A stretch of 64,000 nt of DNA from JAFANK01 sp036741695 (GTDB lineage: Bacteria > Vulcanimicrobiota > Vulcanimicrobiia > Eremiobacterales > Eremiobacteraceae): contig DAINRU010000008.1 in assembly GCA_036741695.1 (NCBI GenBank), positions 7,295 through 71,294 on the forward strand, written 5' to 3'. This document shows, piece after piece, positions 18,310 through 27,434 of this stretch (the first letter of the stretch is position 1; each line of letters starts with the position of its first letter). A program made the translations under genes and the position numbers. The notes under the pieces were generated by a model. That model ran no database searches. It was not told the DNA's origin and saw only the letters and a list, made by a program, of their open reading frames with translations.

Positions 18310-19788
18310 ATGAAGACCGGACATGAGATCGCGGACGCGATCGCGAGCAAGCGCTTGAGCGCGCTCGAAGCCGCCGAAGCTGCGCTGGCCAACGCACAGT
18401 CGCTCGAGGGGGAGCTGCACGCCTACATACGCCTCACGCCCGAGCGCGCGCGTGCTCAAGCTCGTGCGATTGACGCGCGGTTGAAGCAGGGCGAGCGCCT
18501 CGGGCCGCTCGCCGGTGTTCCCGTGGCGGTCAAGGACATCTTCTGCGTCTCGGGTGAGATCACGACCGCGGGCTCGAAGATCCTGGAGAATTTTCGCGCA
18601 CCCTACTCGGCCACGGTCGTGCGCAAGCTGGACGAAGCGGGCGCCGTCATCATCGGTAAGACGAACATGGATGAGTTCGCCATGGGATCGTCATGCGAGA
18701 ATTCGGCGTTCTTCAAGACGCGTAATCCCTGGGACACGACGCGCGTCCCCGGTGGTTCGTCCGGAGGCAGCGCGAGCACGGTCGGCGCCGGCACGGTGCC
18801 CATCGGGCTGGGCACGGACACCGGCGGCTCGATCCGGGAGCCGGCTGCTTTTTGCAACATCGTGGGCGTGAAACCGACCTACGGCCGGGTGTCGCGCTAC
18901 GGCATGATCGCGTTTGCGTCATCCCTGGACCAAGCGGGCCCGATGACGGCCGACGTTCGAGACGCTGCGCAGACGCTCGCTGTGATCGCCGGACACGATC
19001 CGATGGATTCGACAAGCGTCGACGTGCCGGTGGACGACTACGTCAGCGCCCTGCGCTCGGATTTGCGAGGCACGCGCGTCGGCATCGTCACCGAGTTCGA
19101 AGAGCAGATCGGCCGCAGCGACCCGGCGCTGGCTGCGCTCTACAAGGCGGCCTATGCCGACTTACAGCGGCTCGGGGCGCAGCTCGTGGACGTCGCGTTG
19201 CCGCACGCCCGCTATGGGCTGGCCACGTACTACCTCATAGCACCAGCCGAGTGCTCGTCGAACCTGGCCCGCTACGACGGCGCGCGCTACGGCCTCCGCG
19301 TGGAGGGAGATGGTGACGTCTACTCCATGTTCGAGCGCACGCGAGCCGCGGGATTTGGAGATGAGGTCAAGCGGCGTATCATCCTGGGCACGTACGCGCT
19401 GTCGGCAGGCTACTACGACGCCTACTACGTCCGCGCGCAGAAGATCCGCACGCTCATCAAGCGCGATTTCGACGAGGCGTTCGCGCGCTGCGACGTCATC
19501 GCGTGTCCGGCTGTGTCGTGTCCGGCATTCGAGCTTGGCGCAAAGACGCAAGACCCGGTCGCCATGTACCTCATGGATTATTTCACGATCCCGATGAGCC
19601 TGGCCGGCGTGCCTGCGCTGTCGGTGCCCGCCGGCTACGTGAGCGGATTGCCGGTCGGACTACAGATCGTCGCGCCCGCGTTCGAGGAGTCGAGGATGCT
19701 CGGTGTCGCCCACGCCTACGAGCAAGCGACGCGCCACGCCTGGGCGCAGACGCCACGCGTCGCGCAAAGAGCCGGGAGCGCGTCGTGA
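18310..19788 (+). CDS. gatA: Asp-tRNA(Asn)/Glu-tRNA(Gln) amidotransferase subunit A
   Basis: 492 residues, the amidase-signature subunit. The catalytic Ser-Ser-Lys triad is visible: Lys in VAVKDIFCVSG, the Ser-rich loop VPGGSSGGSAS, and GTDTGGSIREPAAF with the nucleophile. It hydrolyses glutamine and channels ammonia to GatB. The C-terminal PAGYVSGLPVGLQIVAPAFE is standard. Start ATG two nt after gatC; the stop overlaps gatB (GTGA at 19785). Confidence 0.97.
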   Translation: MKTGHEIADAIASKRLSALEAAEAALANAQSLEGELHAYIRLTPERARAQARAIDARLKQGERLGPLAGVPVAVKDIFCVSGEITTAGSKILENFRAPYSATVVRKLDEAGAVIIGKTNMDEFAMGSSCENSAFFKTRNPWDTTRVPGGSSGGSASTVGAGTVPIGLGTDTGGSIREPAAFCNIVGVKPTYGRVSRYGMIAFASSLDQAGPMTADVRDAAQTLAVIAGHDPMDSTSVDVPVDDYVSALRSDLRGTRVGIVTEFEEQIGRSDPALAALYKAAYADLQRLGAQLVDVALPHARYGLATYYLIAPAECSSNLARYDGARYGLRVEGDGDVYSMFERTRAAGFGDEVKRRIILGTYALSAGYYDAYYVRAQKIRTLIKRDFDEAFARCDVIACPAVSCPAFELGAKTQDPVAMYLMDYFTIPMSLAGVPALSVPAGYVSGLPVGLQIVAPAFEESRMLGVAHAYEQATRHAWAQTPRVAQRAGSAS

Positions 19789-21245
19789 GCGGTCAGACCG
19801 GCGTCCAGACCGAGGAGAGCTACGAGGCGGTCATCGGCCTTGAGGTGCACGTCGAGCTCTCCACCCAGAGCAAGATGTTCTGCGGCTGCCGCAACGAGTT
19901 CGGTGCGCAGCCTAACACACTTGTCTGCCCCGTGTGCCTGGGCATGCCCGGAACGCTACCGGTCGTCAACCGCCGCGCGGTCGAGTTCTTGTGCAAGACC
20001 GGGCTTGCGCTCGGCTGCACCGTAGCGGCGCGCTCCAAATTCGATCGCAAGAACTATTTCTATCCCGACATGCCCAAGAACTATCAGATCTCTCAGTATG
20101 ACATGCCCTTGACGACCGGCGGTGCTGTGCAATTGCCGTCCGGCAGATTAGTGCGCCTCAATCGCATCCATCTGGAAGAGGACACCGGGAAGAACATCCA
20201 CGCCGGCGCCAGCATGGCGGCCTCCGATCACACGCTCATCGACTACAACCGCGCCGGCGTGCCCCTCATGGAGATCGTCACCGAGCCCGATCTCTCGACG
20301 CCTGAGCAGGCTGAAGAGTACCTCGGGCAACTGAAGACCGTGCTCTCGTATCTGGGAGTCTCCGACGTGAAGATGCACGAGGGCTCGTTGCGCTGCGATG
20401 CCAACGTCTCGATCCGCCTGACCGGTGAGACACGACTCGGCACAAAAGCCGAGGTCAAGAACATGAACTCGTTCCGCTCGGTCGTGCGCGCGCTGCACTT
20501 CGAGATCGAGCGCCAGCAAGCGGCGCTGCGCAACGGCGAACGCATCGTCCAGGAGACGCGCAACTGGGATGAAACGCGGGGCGTCACGTATTCGACCCGC
20601 TCGAAAGAGCAGGCCCACGACTACCGTTACTTCCCCGACCCGGACCTCGTGCCGCTGACCATCGAACCGTCGACGATCGAACGCTGGCGGCTTGAGATGC
20701 CCGAGCTCCCGCTTGCCAAGCGGGCACGCTTCGTGCGCGATCTTGGGCTCTCCGACTACGAGGCGGGCATCCTCACCGAGGAGCGGTCGACCGCCGATTT
20801 CTTCGAGGCGGTCGCCGCGGCGGCGAAGGAGCCCAAACAGGCAGCGAACTGGATGCTGGGCGACGTGCGTCGCTGTCTGGAGAAGCATTCGCTGACTCTT
20901 GCCTCCTCGCCGATGAAGCCGCAACAACTCGCCGACCTGATTCTCAGCGTCACATCGGGGAAGGTCTCGGGCAAAGTGGCGAAAGAGATCTGCGAGGTGG
21001 TCGTGGCCGAGGGAGCAGATCCGCTGGCGGTGATCGAGCAGCGTGGCCTCGCTCAGGTCACCGACGCTGGCGCGATCAAGCAGATCGTCGCAGACGTGCT
21101 GGCACGCAACGGCGATTCGGTCGCCTCGTACAAAAGCGGCAAGGTGAAAGCGCTCGAGTTCTTGGTGGGCCAAGTCATGAAAGCCAGCCGTGGCAAGGCG
21201 AACATCGAGATCGTGCGTGCCATGCTGCTGGAGCAGCTGGGGTGA
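19785..21245 (+). CDS. gatB: Asp-tRNA(Asn)/Glu-tRNA(Gln) amidotransferase subunit B
   Basis: 486 residues from GTG 19785, which overlaps the gatA stop by 4 nt; this start gives the expected YEAVIGLEVHVELSTQSKMF near the N-terminus. The zinc site is complete (FCGCRN...VCPVCLGMPG). Further signatures: DRKNYFYPDMPKNYQISQYD and MHEGSLRCDANVSIR. The C-terminal YqeY-like tail domain (about 340-486) binds the tRNA. GatB phosphorylates the mischarged Glu/Asp and transfers ammonia. The stop overlaps mutS2 (GTGA at 21242). Confidence 0.97.
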   Translation: MSGQTGVQTEESYEAVIGLEVHVELSTQSKMFCGCRNEFGAQPNTLVCPVCLGMPGTLPVVNRRAVEFLCKTGLALGCTVAARSKFDRKNYFYPDMPKNYQISQYDMPLTTGGAVQLPSGRLVRLNRIHLEEDTGKNIHAGASMAASDHTLIDYNRAGVPLMEIVTEPDLSTPEQAEEYLGQLKTVLSYLGVSDVKMHEGSLRCDANVSIRLTGETRLGTKAEVKNMNSFRSVVRALHFEIERQQAALRNGERIVQETRNWDETRGVTYSTRSKEQAHDYRYFPDPDLVPLTIEPSTIERWRLEMPELPLAKRARFVRDLGLSDYEAGILTEERSTADFFEAVAAAAKEPKQAANWMLGDVRRCLEKHSLTLASSPMKPQQLADLILSVTSGKVSGKVAKEICEVVVAEGADPLAVIEQRGLAQVTDAGAIKQIVADVLARNGDSVASYKSGKVKALEFLVGQVMKASRGKANIEIVRAMLLEQLG

Positions 21246-23656
21246 AGGCGGCGGGCGTACGCCCGAGCGATGCTGCCATGGCGAGCCTTGAGTTCGCCGC
21301 CGTCATCGACGCCATCGCGTCTGTGTCCACCTCGCAGCCGGGGCGCAGCGCCGTCCTCGCCATCCGGCCTCGGCTCGGCGATTGCGACTGGGCCCAGGTC
21401 GAGCTTGAGCTCGTCAGCGGTGCGGTTAGCTTTTTCCAAGCGGGCGAGGACTTCGGATTCGGCGGCGCGGTGGACACCATTCCCTTGGTCGAGCAGGCCG
21501 AGCGAGGCGCAGCGCTCTCCGGCATGGATCTTCGCCGCCTCGCCGATACCGAACGCTCCCTGCGGACGGCCGTGGCGTCGTTGCACGGCGACGAACGGCA
21601 CGCCGGACCCCTCGCGGCGCTCGCCGACCGCCGTGAGCGCACCGATGACGTCATCGCCGCGATCGACCGGGCGGTCGAGGCTGAAGGACGTGTCGCCGAC
21701 GGCGCCTCGCCGGAGCTCGCGCGCATCCGCCGCCAGCAGCACACGTTGCACGAGCAGATACGCGAGCGCTGCCGCTCGATCACGCACGGCGGCGAGCTGG
21801 CCAAGATGTTGTCGGAGCCGATCGTCACAGTGCGTGCCGGCCGCTACGTGCTGCCGGTGCGCGCCGAGTACGCCACCCAGTTTCCGGGCGTCGTCCACGA
21901 TCAATCAGCTTCCGGCGCGACCGTCTTCATGGAACCGCTCGCCTCGGTCGAAGCGAACAACCGCTTGCGCGCTCTGGAGGCGGCAGAGGAGCGGGAAGTG
22001 GCGCGCATCCTCGCCGAGCTCTCGGCACAGGTCGGAGCGCACGCTCCAGCGCTCCACAGTAACGCGGTTCTCCTAGCCCGGCTCGATGCGGTGGGCGCGC
22101 GTGGGCGTTGGTCGCTCGCCCGCGAGGCCGCCGCGCCGCAGCTCGTCGGCGAGCCGGTCATCCGCATCGTCCGTGGCCGCCATCCGCTCTTGCGCCACAC
22201 AGCGGTCCCGCTGGACCTCGAGATCGCCGAGTCGTTCGACGCGATCGTCGTCTCGGGTCCGAATATGGGCGGCAAGACCGTCGTGCTCAAGACGGTTGGT
22301 CTGTTCTGTCTGCTCGCCTACGCAGGCATCCCGCTGCCGGCCGGTGCCGGCACGGTGGTGGGTGACTTCACCGACCTGACCTGCATCATCGGCGACGAAC
22401 AATCCATCGCGCAGGATCTCTCGTCGTTTTCCGCTCACCTGCAAGCGCTGAAGTCGGCGACTGCGAGCGCGGGCCGGCGCAGCCTCATCCTGGTGGACGA
22501 GATCGGCAGCGGCACCGAGCCGGCGGCAGGCGCCGCGCTGGCCCAGGCCTGTATCGAGAGCATGATACGCGCAGGCGCCAAGGTCATCGTCACCACGCAT
22601 TTCACCCAGCTCAAGACCTTTGCCGCGACACACGACCGGGTCCGCAATGCCTCGATGCTCTTCGACCAGAAGACCCACGCGCCGACCTACGTGTTCGCCC
22701 AAGGCATTCCCGGCCAGTCGCTGGCCTTTGCGCTGGCACGCACGTTGGCCCTCGACGCGCGCATCATCGCACGCGCGGAGACGCTCGTCGGCGTCGATGC
22801 GCAAAACCTCGAGCGCACCTTCGAGAGGTTGGCTGCGGACCGCGATGAGCTGAAGACGATGAAAGAGCGGCTTGAGGAGCAGCAGCAGCGGGCGTCGGCG
22901 CACGAGCGTACCGCGCGCCAGCGCGTCGCCGCGCTCGAACAAGAACGGGAGGCCTTTGGGCGCCGCGCGAGCGCGGAGCTCCAGAGCGCCATCGACGCAG
23001 TGCGCCGTCAGCTGGTCGAGCAGGCCCAAAAGCGCGGCGCCGCTGCAGCGCGGCAGGCGGCTAAACCGCTGCCGCACAGCGACCAGTTGCTGGCGGACAC
23101 GCTGCAAGAGATGCGGCGTAGCCTAGGGTTAGAGGCCGCGCCGGCTGGCTCGGCGCCCCTGCGCGCGTTCAAGCCCGGCGACGAGGTCTACGTGCGCAGC
23201 TTCGACCAGAGCGGGGTCGTCAGCGAAGTCTACGGTCGCGAGGTGCTCGTGACGATGGGCAGCCTGAAGACGCTCGTGCCCTCCGCCGACGTGCTGCTCA
23301 AGAGCAGCCAAGACGCCTCCACGAAAAGCGCGGCTAAACAAGGGACCTTGAAGCAACGGACCTTCAGGTCCGTTAAGGATCTGCAGGAACCAGGACAGGC
23401 CGTCGCAAGCGACGCGGTGACGCAGGTCGATGTCCGCGGCATGCGCGTGGACGAAGCCTGGCCGCTCATCGACAAGGCCATCGATAACGCCACCCTGGCA
23501 GGTCTGAGCGAGGTGCGCATCATCCACGGAAGAGGTACAGGCCATCTCGGCCGCGGAATCCGCGAGTTTTTGGACGATCATCCTCAGGTTGAGGCCGTCT
23601 CGCACGCAGCCGACCGGGAAGGCGGTACCGGTGTCACCGTCGTGAAGCTGGTATGA
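21242..23656 (+). CDS. mutS2: Endonuclease MutS2 with C-terminal Smr domain, interrupted in frame by a repeat
   Basis: 804 residues, typical size. The lever/core region leads into the MutS ATPase: GPNMGGKTVVLKT (Walker A, about residue 338), then RRSLILVDEIGSGTEPAAGA (Walker B) and VTTHFTQLKTFA. A long coiled coil (about 520-625) and a KOW-like segment (KPGDEVYVRSFDQSGVV) precede the Smr nuclease domain at about 725-804 (VDVRGMRVDEA, IIHGRGTGHLGRGIREFL). Roles known for MutS2 are suppression of recombination and ribosome-collision rescue. Residues about 702-712 (TLKQRTFRSVK) are encoded by a copy of the dispersed palindrome in the linker before Smr. Overlaps gatB and tyrS by 4 nt each. Confidence 0.96.
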   Translation: MKAAGVRPSDAAMASLEFAAVIDAIASVSTSQPGRSAVLAIRPRLGDCDWAQVELELVSGAVSFFQAGEDFGFGGAVDTIPLVEQAERGAALSGMDLRRLADTERSLRTAVASLHGDERHAGPLAALADRRERTDDVIAAIDRAVEAEGRVADGASPELARIRRQQHTLHEQIRERCRSITHGGELAKMLSEPIVTVRAGRYVLPVRAEYATQFPGVVHDQSASGATVFMEPLASVEANNRLRALEAAEEREVARILAELSAQVGAHAPALHSNAVLLARLDAVGARGRWSLAREAAAPQLVGEPVIRIVRGRHPLLRHTAVPLDLEIAESFDAIVVSGPNMGGKTVVLKTVGLFCLLAYAGIPLPAGAGTVVGDFTDLTCIIGDEQSIAQDLSSFSAHLQALKSATASAGRRSLILVDEIGSGTEPAAGAALAQACIESMIRAGAKVIVTTHFTQLKTFAATHDRVRNASMLFDQKTHAPTYVFAQGIPGQSLAFALARTLALDARIIARAETLVGVDAQNLERTFERLAADRDELKTMKERLEEQQQRASAHERTARQRVAALEQEREAFGRRASAELQSAIDAVRRQLVEQAQKRGAAAARQAAKPLPHSDQLLADTLQEMRRSLGLEAAPAGSAPLRAFKPGDEVYVRSFDQSGVVSEVYGREVLVTMGSLKTLVPSADVLLKSSQDASTKSAAKQGTLKQRTFRSVKDLQEPGQAVASDAVTQVDVRGMRVDEAWPLIDKAIDNATLAGLSEVRIIHGRGTGHLGRGIREFLDDHPQVEAVSHAADREGGTGVTVVKLV
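23347..23376. repeat. Palindromic repeat copy inside the mutS2 coding region
   Basis: AACGGACCT (23355-23363), TC, AGGTCCGTT (23366-23374), preceded by CCTTGAAGC exactly as in the intergenic copies. It is translated in frame as KQRTFRSV in the low-complexity linker between the MutS2 core and the Smr domain, and adds no stop codon. Confidence 0.9.
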
Positions 23657-24852
23657 TGGACGCGCAGCAGCAGCTGGATGCGCTGACCGAGCGCGCCGTC
23701 GACGTCATCTCCAAAGATGATCTCGCCGCACGGCTGAAGCTCGGCCGGCCGTTGCGCGTCAAGCTTGGCATCGACCCGTCCGGCCCATTACTCCACCTCG
23801 GCCATGCTGTTGTGTTGCGCAAGCTGCGTGAGTTCCAAGACCTCGGGCACGAGGCCATCCTCATCGTCGGCGACTTCACCGCCCAGATCGGCGATCCGAC
23901 CGGACTGTCGGCGGCACGCAAGCCGCGCACGATCGACGAGATACGCGCCGACATGCAGTCCTATGCCGAGCAGGCGTCGCTCATCTTGGACATCGAGCGC
24001 GCAACGGTGCGCTTCAACAGCGAATGGCTCGCGCCGATCTCCTTTGCCAAGCTCATCGACCTCAGCTCGAAGGTCACGGTCGCCCGCATGCTCGAGCGAG
24101 ACGACTTCACCAAACGCTTCCAGTCGGGCTCACCTATCGGTCTGCACGAGTTCCTGTATCCCCTAAGCCAAGCTTATGATTCGGTCGCCATCAAGGCCGA
24201 CGTTGAGCTGGGCGGCACGGAGCAGCTCTTCAACCTCATGATGGGGCGCCGGCTGCAAGAAGAGTTCGCTCAGCCACCGCAGATCTGCATGACCCTGCCC
24301 ATCTTGGAGGGCACGGACGGCGTGCAGCGTATGGGCAAGAGTCTCAATAACTATATAGCGTTGCGCGACGATCCATCGCAGATGTTCGGCAAGGTGATGT
24401 CCGTCCCCGATGCACTGATCGGCCGTTACTTCCGCCTGGCCACGACGCTTCCCAACCGTGAATGCGAACAGCTCGAGCGCGACCTCACGATGGGCGCACT
24501 GACGCCCAGGGATGCCAAGATCAGATTGGCGCGCGAGATCGTGACGCTCTATCATGGAGCGAAAGCCGGCCAAGCAGCCCAAGCGCATTTCGAGAAGACC
24601 GTCGTGCGTAAGGAGCTGCCCGACGAGATGCCCGCCTACAAGCTTACGAGCGGTGCGCAAAGCCCGACGATCGGCAAGCTGCTCGTGCTGGTCGGCTGGG
24701 CCGCGTCGAACCGCGAGGCGCAGCGCCTGGTCGAACAGGGTGCGATCAAGCTCGACGGTGCACGCATCGAGGACGTGCGCTATGTCGAGCCATCATGGTC
24801 CGGCAAGGTGCTGCAAAAAGGCAACCATCAGTTCATCAAACTCTCCACCTGA
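23653..24852 (+). CDS. tyrS: Tyrosyl-tRNA synthetase
   Basis: 399 residues. Class I motifs: LLHLGHAV (HIGH signature, about residue 48) and RMGKSLNN (KMSKS-type loop, about residue 226). GIDPSGP and VELGGTEQLFNLMMGRRL mark the tyrosine pocket. The last 60 residues form an S4 RNA-binding domain (GKLLVLVGWAASNREAQRLV). The compact form with RMGKS rather than KFGKT resembles the TyrZ-type branch. ATG overlaps the mutS2 stop by 4 nt, so it ends the five-gene gatC-tyrS operon. Convergent with hslO only 9 nt away; I see no hairpin there. Confidence 0.96.
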   Translation: MMDAQQQLDALTERAVDVISKDDLAARLKLGRPLRVKLGIDPSGPLLHLGHAVVLRKLREFQDLGHEAILIVGDFTAQIGDPTGLSAARKPRTIDEIRADMQSYAEQASLILDIERATVRFNSEWLAPISFAKLIDLSSKVTVARMLERDDFTKRFQSGSPIGLHEFLYPLSQAYDSVAIKADVELGGTEQLFNLMMGRRLQEEFAQPPQICMTLPILEGTDGVQRMGKSLNNYIALRDDPSQMFGKVMSVPDALIGRYFRLATTLPNRECEQLERDLTMGALTPRDAKIRLAREIVTLYHGAKAGQAAQAHFEKTVVRKELPDEMPAYKLTSGAQSPTIGKLLVLVGWAASNREAQRLVEQGAIKLDGARIEDVRYVEPSWSGKVLQKGNHQFIKLST

Positions 24853-24861
24853 AAAGAGATC

Positions 24862-25761
24862 TCAACGCTGCGCGGCGTCGGCTCTACTCGACCCGCTCGA
24901 GCGGAGCTCGCCGATCTCTTGCGGAGAGAAGCAGTAGCGTTGGCCGCAAAAATCGCAGGTCACTTCAGTCTCGTTGTGGGCCTTCGCCATCTGGTCGAGT
25001 TCGGCCGACCCGAGTCCGAGCAGCACCCTGCTCACGCGCTCGCGGCTGCACGAGCACGCGAACGAAACCGGAGCGACGTGCGTGACACGCGTGGCCAGCC
25101 GCCCGGCGACGCGTGCCACGATCGCTTCGGGGGAGAGGCCCTCGCGGATGAGCGAGCTGACGTGCGGCAGGTCGCGCACGTTCTCTTCGAGGATGCCGAT
25201 CGTCGTCTCGTCTGCACCGGGGAGCAGATGGGCGAGAAAGCCGCCGGCTGCCACCACACCCTTGGGGTTGGCGAGAACGCCGACGCCGACGACCGATGGC
25301 ACTTGTTCGGAGTGTGCGAAGTACTGCGCCAGATCGTCGCCGATCTCACCGCTGGCGAGCGGCACGGCGCTCGTATATGGCAAGCCACTGTCAAACGCGC
25401 GCGTGACGTGCAGGAAGCCGCGGCCGACGATACCGGAGACGTCGAATTTGCCGCGCTCGTTGAGCGGCAATTCGGCGCGGGGACGCAAGGGGTAGCCGCG
25501 CACGCGTCCGCCGGCCTTCACATCCACCACGAGCGCCCGGACTGGGCCGTCCCCGTTGACTTGCAGCGTGATGCGCTCGCGGCCTTTGAGGAACGTCCCC
25601 ATGAGCGCTGCGCCCGTGAGCAGGCGCCCAAGCGCAGCCGTGACGGTCGGCGAACAGCCATGGCGTTCTTGCGCGCGGGAGACCATGGTCGTAGTGCGGG
25701 CCGCTACGATGCGGACGGTATCGCCTGCCGCGAGCCCCGATGCGCTGTAGTCGGAAGCCAT
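24862..25761 (-). CDS. hslO: Redox-regulated chaperone Hsp33
   Basis: 299 residues. The N-terminal fold has RIVAARTTTMVSRAQERHGC and VKAGGRVRGYPLRPRAELPL; the C-terminal redox switch keeps all four zinc ligands, Cys-Ser-Cys in FACSCSRERV and Cys-x2-Cys in VTCDFCGQRYCFS. Oxidation releases zinc and activates holdase function against unfolding proteins in the cytoplasm. ATG at 25761 gives MASDYSASGLAAGDT; the open frame upstream is not conserved-looking. Divergent from aroQ across a 78-nt gap that must hold both promoters. Confidence 0.95.
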   Translation of the reverse strand: MASDYSASGLAAGDTVRIVAARTTTMVSRAQERHGCSPTVTAALGRLLTGAALMGTFLKGRERITLQVNGDGPVRALVVDVKAGGRVRGYPLRPRAELPLNERGKFDVSGIVGRGFLHVTRAFDSGLPYTSAVPLASGEIGDDLAQYFAHSEQVPSVVGVGVLANPKGVVAAGGFLAHLLPGADETTIGILEENVRDLPHVSSLIREGLSPEAIVARVAGRLATRVTHVAPVSFACSCSRERVSRVLLGLGSAELDQMAKAHNETEVTCDFCGQRYCFSPQEIGELRSSGSSRADAAQR

Positions 25762-25839
25762 CCCCCGGCTTTCGTATCGCGGCCGCGTCCCATCCTCCCA
25801 CAAGGAACGGTCGGGTGCCGGCAGAAGAGCGGCTGACCG

Positions 25840-26301
25840 ATGAACGTCCGAAGCCGAGCGTCCGTGATCGTCCTGCACGGGCCGAACCTCAACGCGCTCG
25901 GCACGCGCGAGCCGCAGATCTACGGGACGCAGACGCTGGACGCCATCAACGTGGAGATCCAACAACTCGGGAGCGAACTCGGTATCGAGGTCCTCATCCA
26001 GCAGCACTCCTCAGAGGGTGGGCTCATCGACGCTATTCACGCGGCGGGCGAGCGTCAGCGAGCGATTCTCATCAACGCGGGAGCCTACACCCATTACTCT
26101 TATGCGCTGCGCGACGCGCTCGCATCGGTGAGCGTGCCGAAAATAGAAATCCACCTCACGAACATCTATGCGCGAGAATCGTTCAGGCGACGCTCGGTGA
26201 TCACACCGGTGGTCGATGGAGCCGTCTTCGGTTTCGGAGCGATCTCCTATCTCCTCGGGCTGCGCGCGGCTGCCGCAATGCTCGATGAAATAAGGGATTG
26301 A
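25840..26301 (+). CDS. aroQ: 3-dehydroquinate dehydratase, type II
   Basis: 153 residues, normal length. Motifs: LHGPNLNALGTREPQIYG with the catalytic Tyr, QQHSSEGGLIDAIHAA, INAGAYTHYSYALRDAL (Asn-Ala-Gly-Ala) and EIHLTNIYARESFRRRSVI. Catalyses dehydration of 3-dehydroquinate to 3-dehydroshikimate in the shikimate pathway. Family consensus has His-Ala-Arg where Tyr-Ala-Arg appears here, a conservative change. Stands alone; no other shikimate genes nearby. Confidence 0.94.
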   Translation: MNVRSRASVIVLHGPNLNALGTREPQIYGTQTLDAINVEIQQLGSELGIEVLIQQHSSEGGLIDAIHAAGERQRAILINAGAYTHYSYALRDALASVSVPKIEIHLTNIYARESFRRRSVITPVVDGAVFGFGAISYLLGLRAAAAMLDEIRD

Positions 26302-26438
26302 GCCGCAAAATCGGGAGGAATCAAGGGTCCACCCGCTAACAGGATGAGCCGGAGCAAGCATCGTCGCGCAGCAGGCTCCTTCCCATGAGCGCGGACGATA
26401 CGCGCGTTAACAGTGCTATTGTAAGAGAGAGGTGACCG

Positions 26439-26729
26439 ATGACCAAGGCCGAGCTGATCGAAGAAATCGCAAAGAAAACGGAACTGCCGCGCCGCGACGT
26501 GTCGGACGTTGTCGACCATGTGTTGGAGACTGTCAAAGGCGCGCTCGCTCATGGCGAGAAAGTGCAGCTCATCCCATTCGGCAGCTTCGAAGTTCGGAAA
26601 CGCAAGGCACGCGAAGGGCGCAATCCCAAGACGGGCGAGAAACTGATGATCGCCGCGCGCAGCGTTCCGGCATTCCATCCCGGCAAAGATCTCCGCGAAG
26701 CCGTGAACAAGACCGGCAAGAAGAAGTAA
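26439..26729 (+). CDS. hup: HU-family DNA-binding protein
   Basis: 96 residues. MTKAELIEEIAKKTELPRRD opens the dimerisation helices; FGSFEVRKRKAREGRNPKTG encodes the DNA-gripping beta arm with the usual Arg-Asn-Pro-x-Thr-Gly; PAFHPGKDLREAV closes the fold. The C-terminal Lys run is common in HU. AGAGAGG lies about 6 nt upstream. Promoter element TATTGT preceded by TGC at about 26417 could be an extended -10. A strong hairpin follows. Confidence 0.94.
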   Translation: MTKAELIEEIAKKTELPRRDVSDVVDHVLETVKGALAHGEKVQLIPFGSFEVRKRKAREGRNPKTGEKLMIAARSVPAFHPGKDLREAVNKTGKKK

Positions 26730-26751
26730 GCCGCCGGGCGAGACAAAAGTG

Positions 26752-26800
26752 GCCTCCTCGACGCAGCCCCACTGGGGTATGGCGAGGAGGCTTTCATTTT
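26752..26800 (+). terminator. Terminator hairpin after HU, overlapping the next gene's ribosome binding site
   Basis: Stem GCCTCCTCG (26752-26760) / CGAGGAGGC (26783-26791) with an inner GCCCC/GGGGT element and the tail TTTCATTTT. The 3' arm contains GAGGAGG, 8 nt before the TTG start of the GNAT gene, so the same bases can serve as terminator stem or ribosome binding site. Confidence 0.8.
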
Positions 26801-27434
26801 GAGCGACGGGCTTGCGGTCGGACCGATCACCCCCGCCGAGATCGAGCCGGCCGTACGCATCTTTGTTGAGGCCTTCCACGACAACGTCATCCGTCTCTAC
26901 GGCGACCAGCCCAAGCCCGAGGCGATGGTCGATATGTGGAGCTTTGCACGCGAGGTCGAGCCGGGCGGCTTTCTCGCGGCGCGCGCCGGACCCGACCTCG
27001 TCGGCTACGCCCTGTTCACGAGCTCGGTGACCGCGCTTGAGCGGCGTGCGCTGGCCAGCGGTCGCATCTTCGTTTGGGTGTGGCGTGCGTTGAGCGGACG
27101 CTACCGCATCCGCTGGGACGGCCTTGCACGACAGGTCTGGAACAAAATGCTATTCGTCGGCGGCTCGTCCAGCTTCCGCACCACGGGCGACGCCCAGTTG
27201 CTCAATATCGCCGTCGCGCAGGACGCGCGCGGGCAAGGCGTCGCGACGGAATTGGTACGAGCGGGTATGGACTACCTCGCGAGCCGGGGCGTCAAAGAAG
27301 TACGTCTTGAGGTGCTGCCCGACAACGAACCGGCGATCGCGGCATACCGAGCTGTCGGCTTTGTGGAGAGAGGCCGCATGCGCAACGTCCACGGCGAGTG
27401 GCTCGTCATGACCGCGACTCCGGTGACGCGATGA
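26799..27434 (+). CDS. GNAT-family N-acetyltransferase
   Basis: 211 residues. The acetyl-CoA loop is visible in QLLNIAVAQDARGQGVATEL (Gln/Arg-x2-Gly-x-Gly/Ala), followed by VRLEVLPDNEPAIAAYRAVGF, the usual GNAT C-terminal strand-helix. The acyl acceptor is unknown. TTG at 26799 is chosen because GAGGAGG lies 8 nt upstream; that sequence is the right arm of the HU terminator. The stop overlaps the next start by 4 nt (ATGA), so expression of the three following genes is linked. Confidence 0.87.
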   Translation: MSDGLAVGPITPAEIEPAVRIFVEAFHDNVIRLYGDQPKPEAMVDMWSFAREVEPGGFLAARAGPDLVGYALFTSSVTALERRALASGRIFVWVWRALSGRYRIRWDGLARQVWNKMLFVGGSSSFRTTGDAQLLNIAVAQDARGQGVATELVRAGMDYLASRGVKEVRLEVLPDNEPAIAAYRAVGFVERGRMRNVHGEWLVMTATPVTR

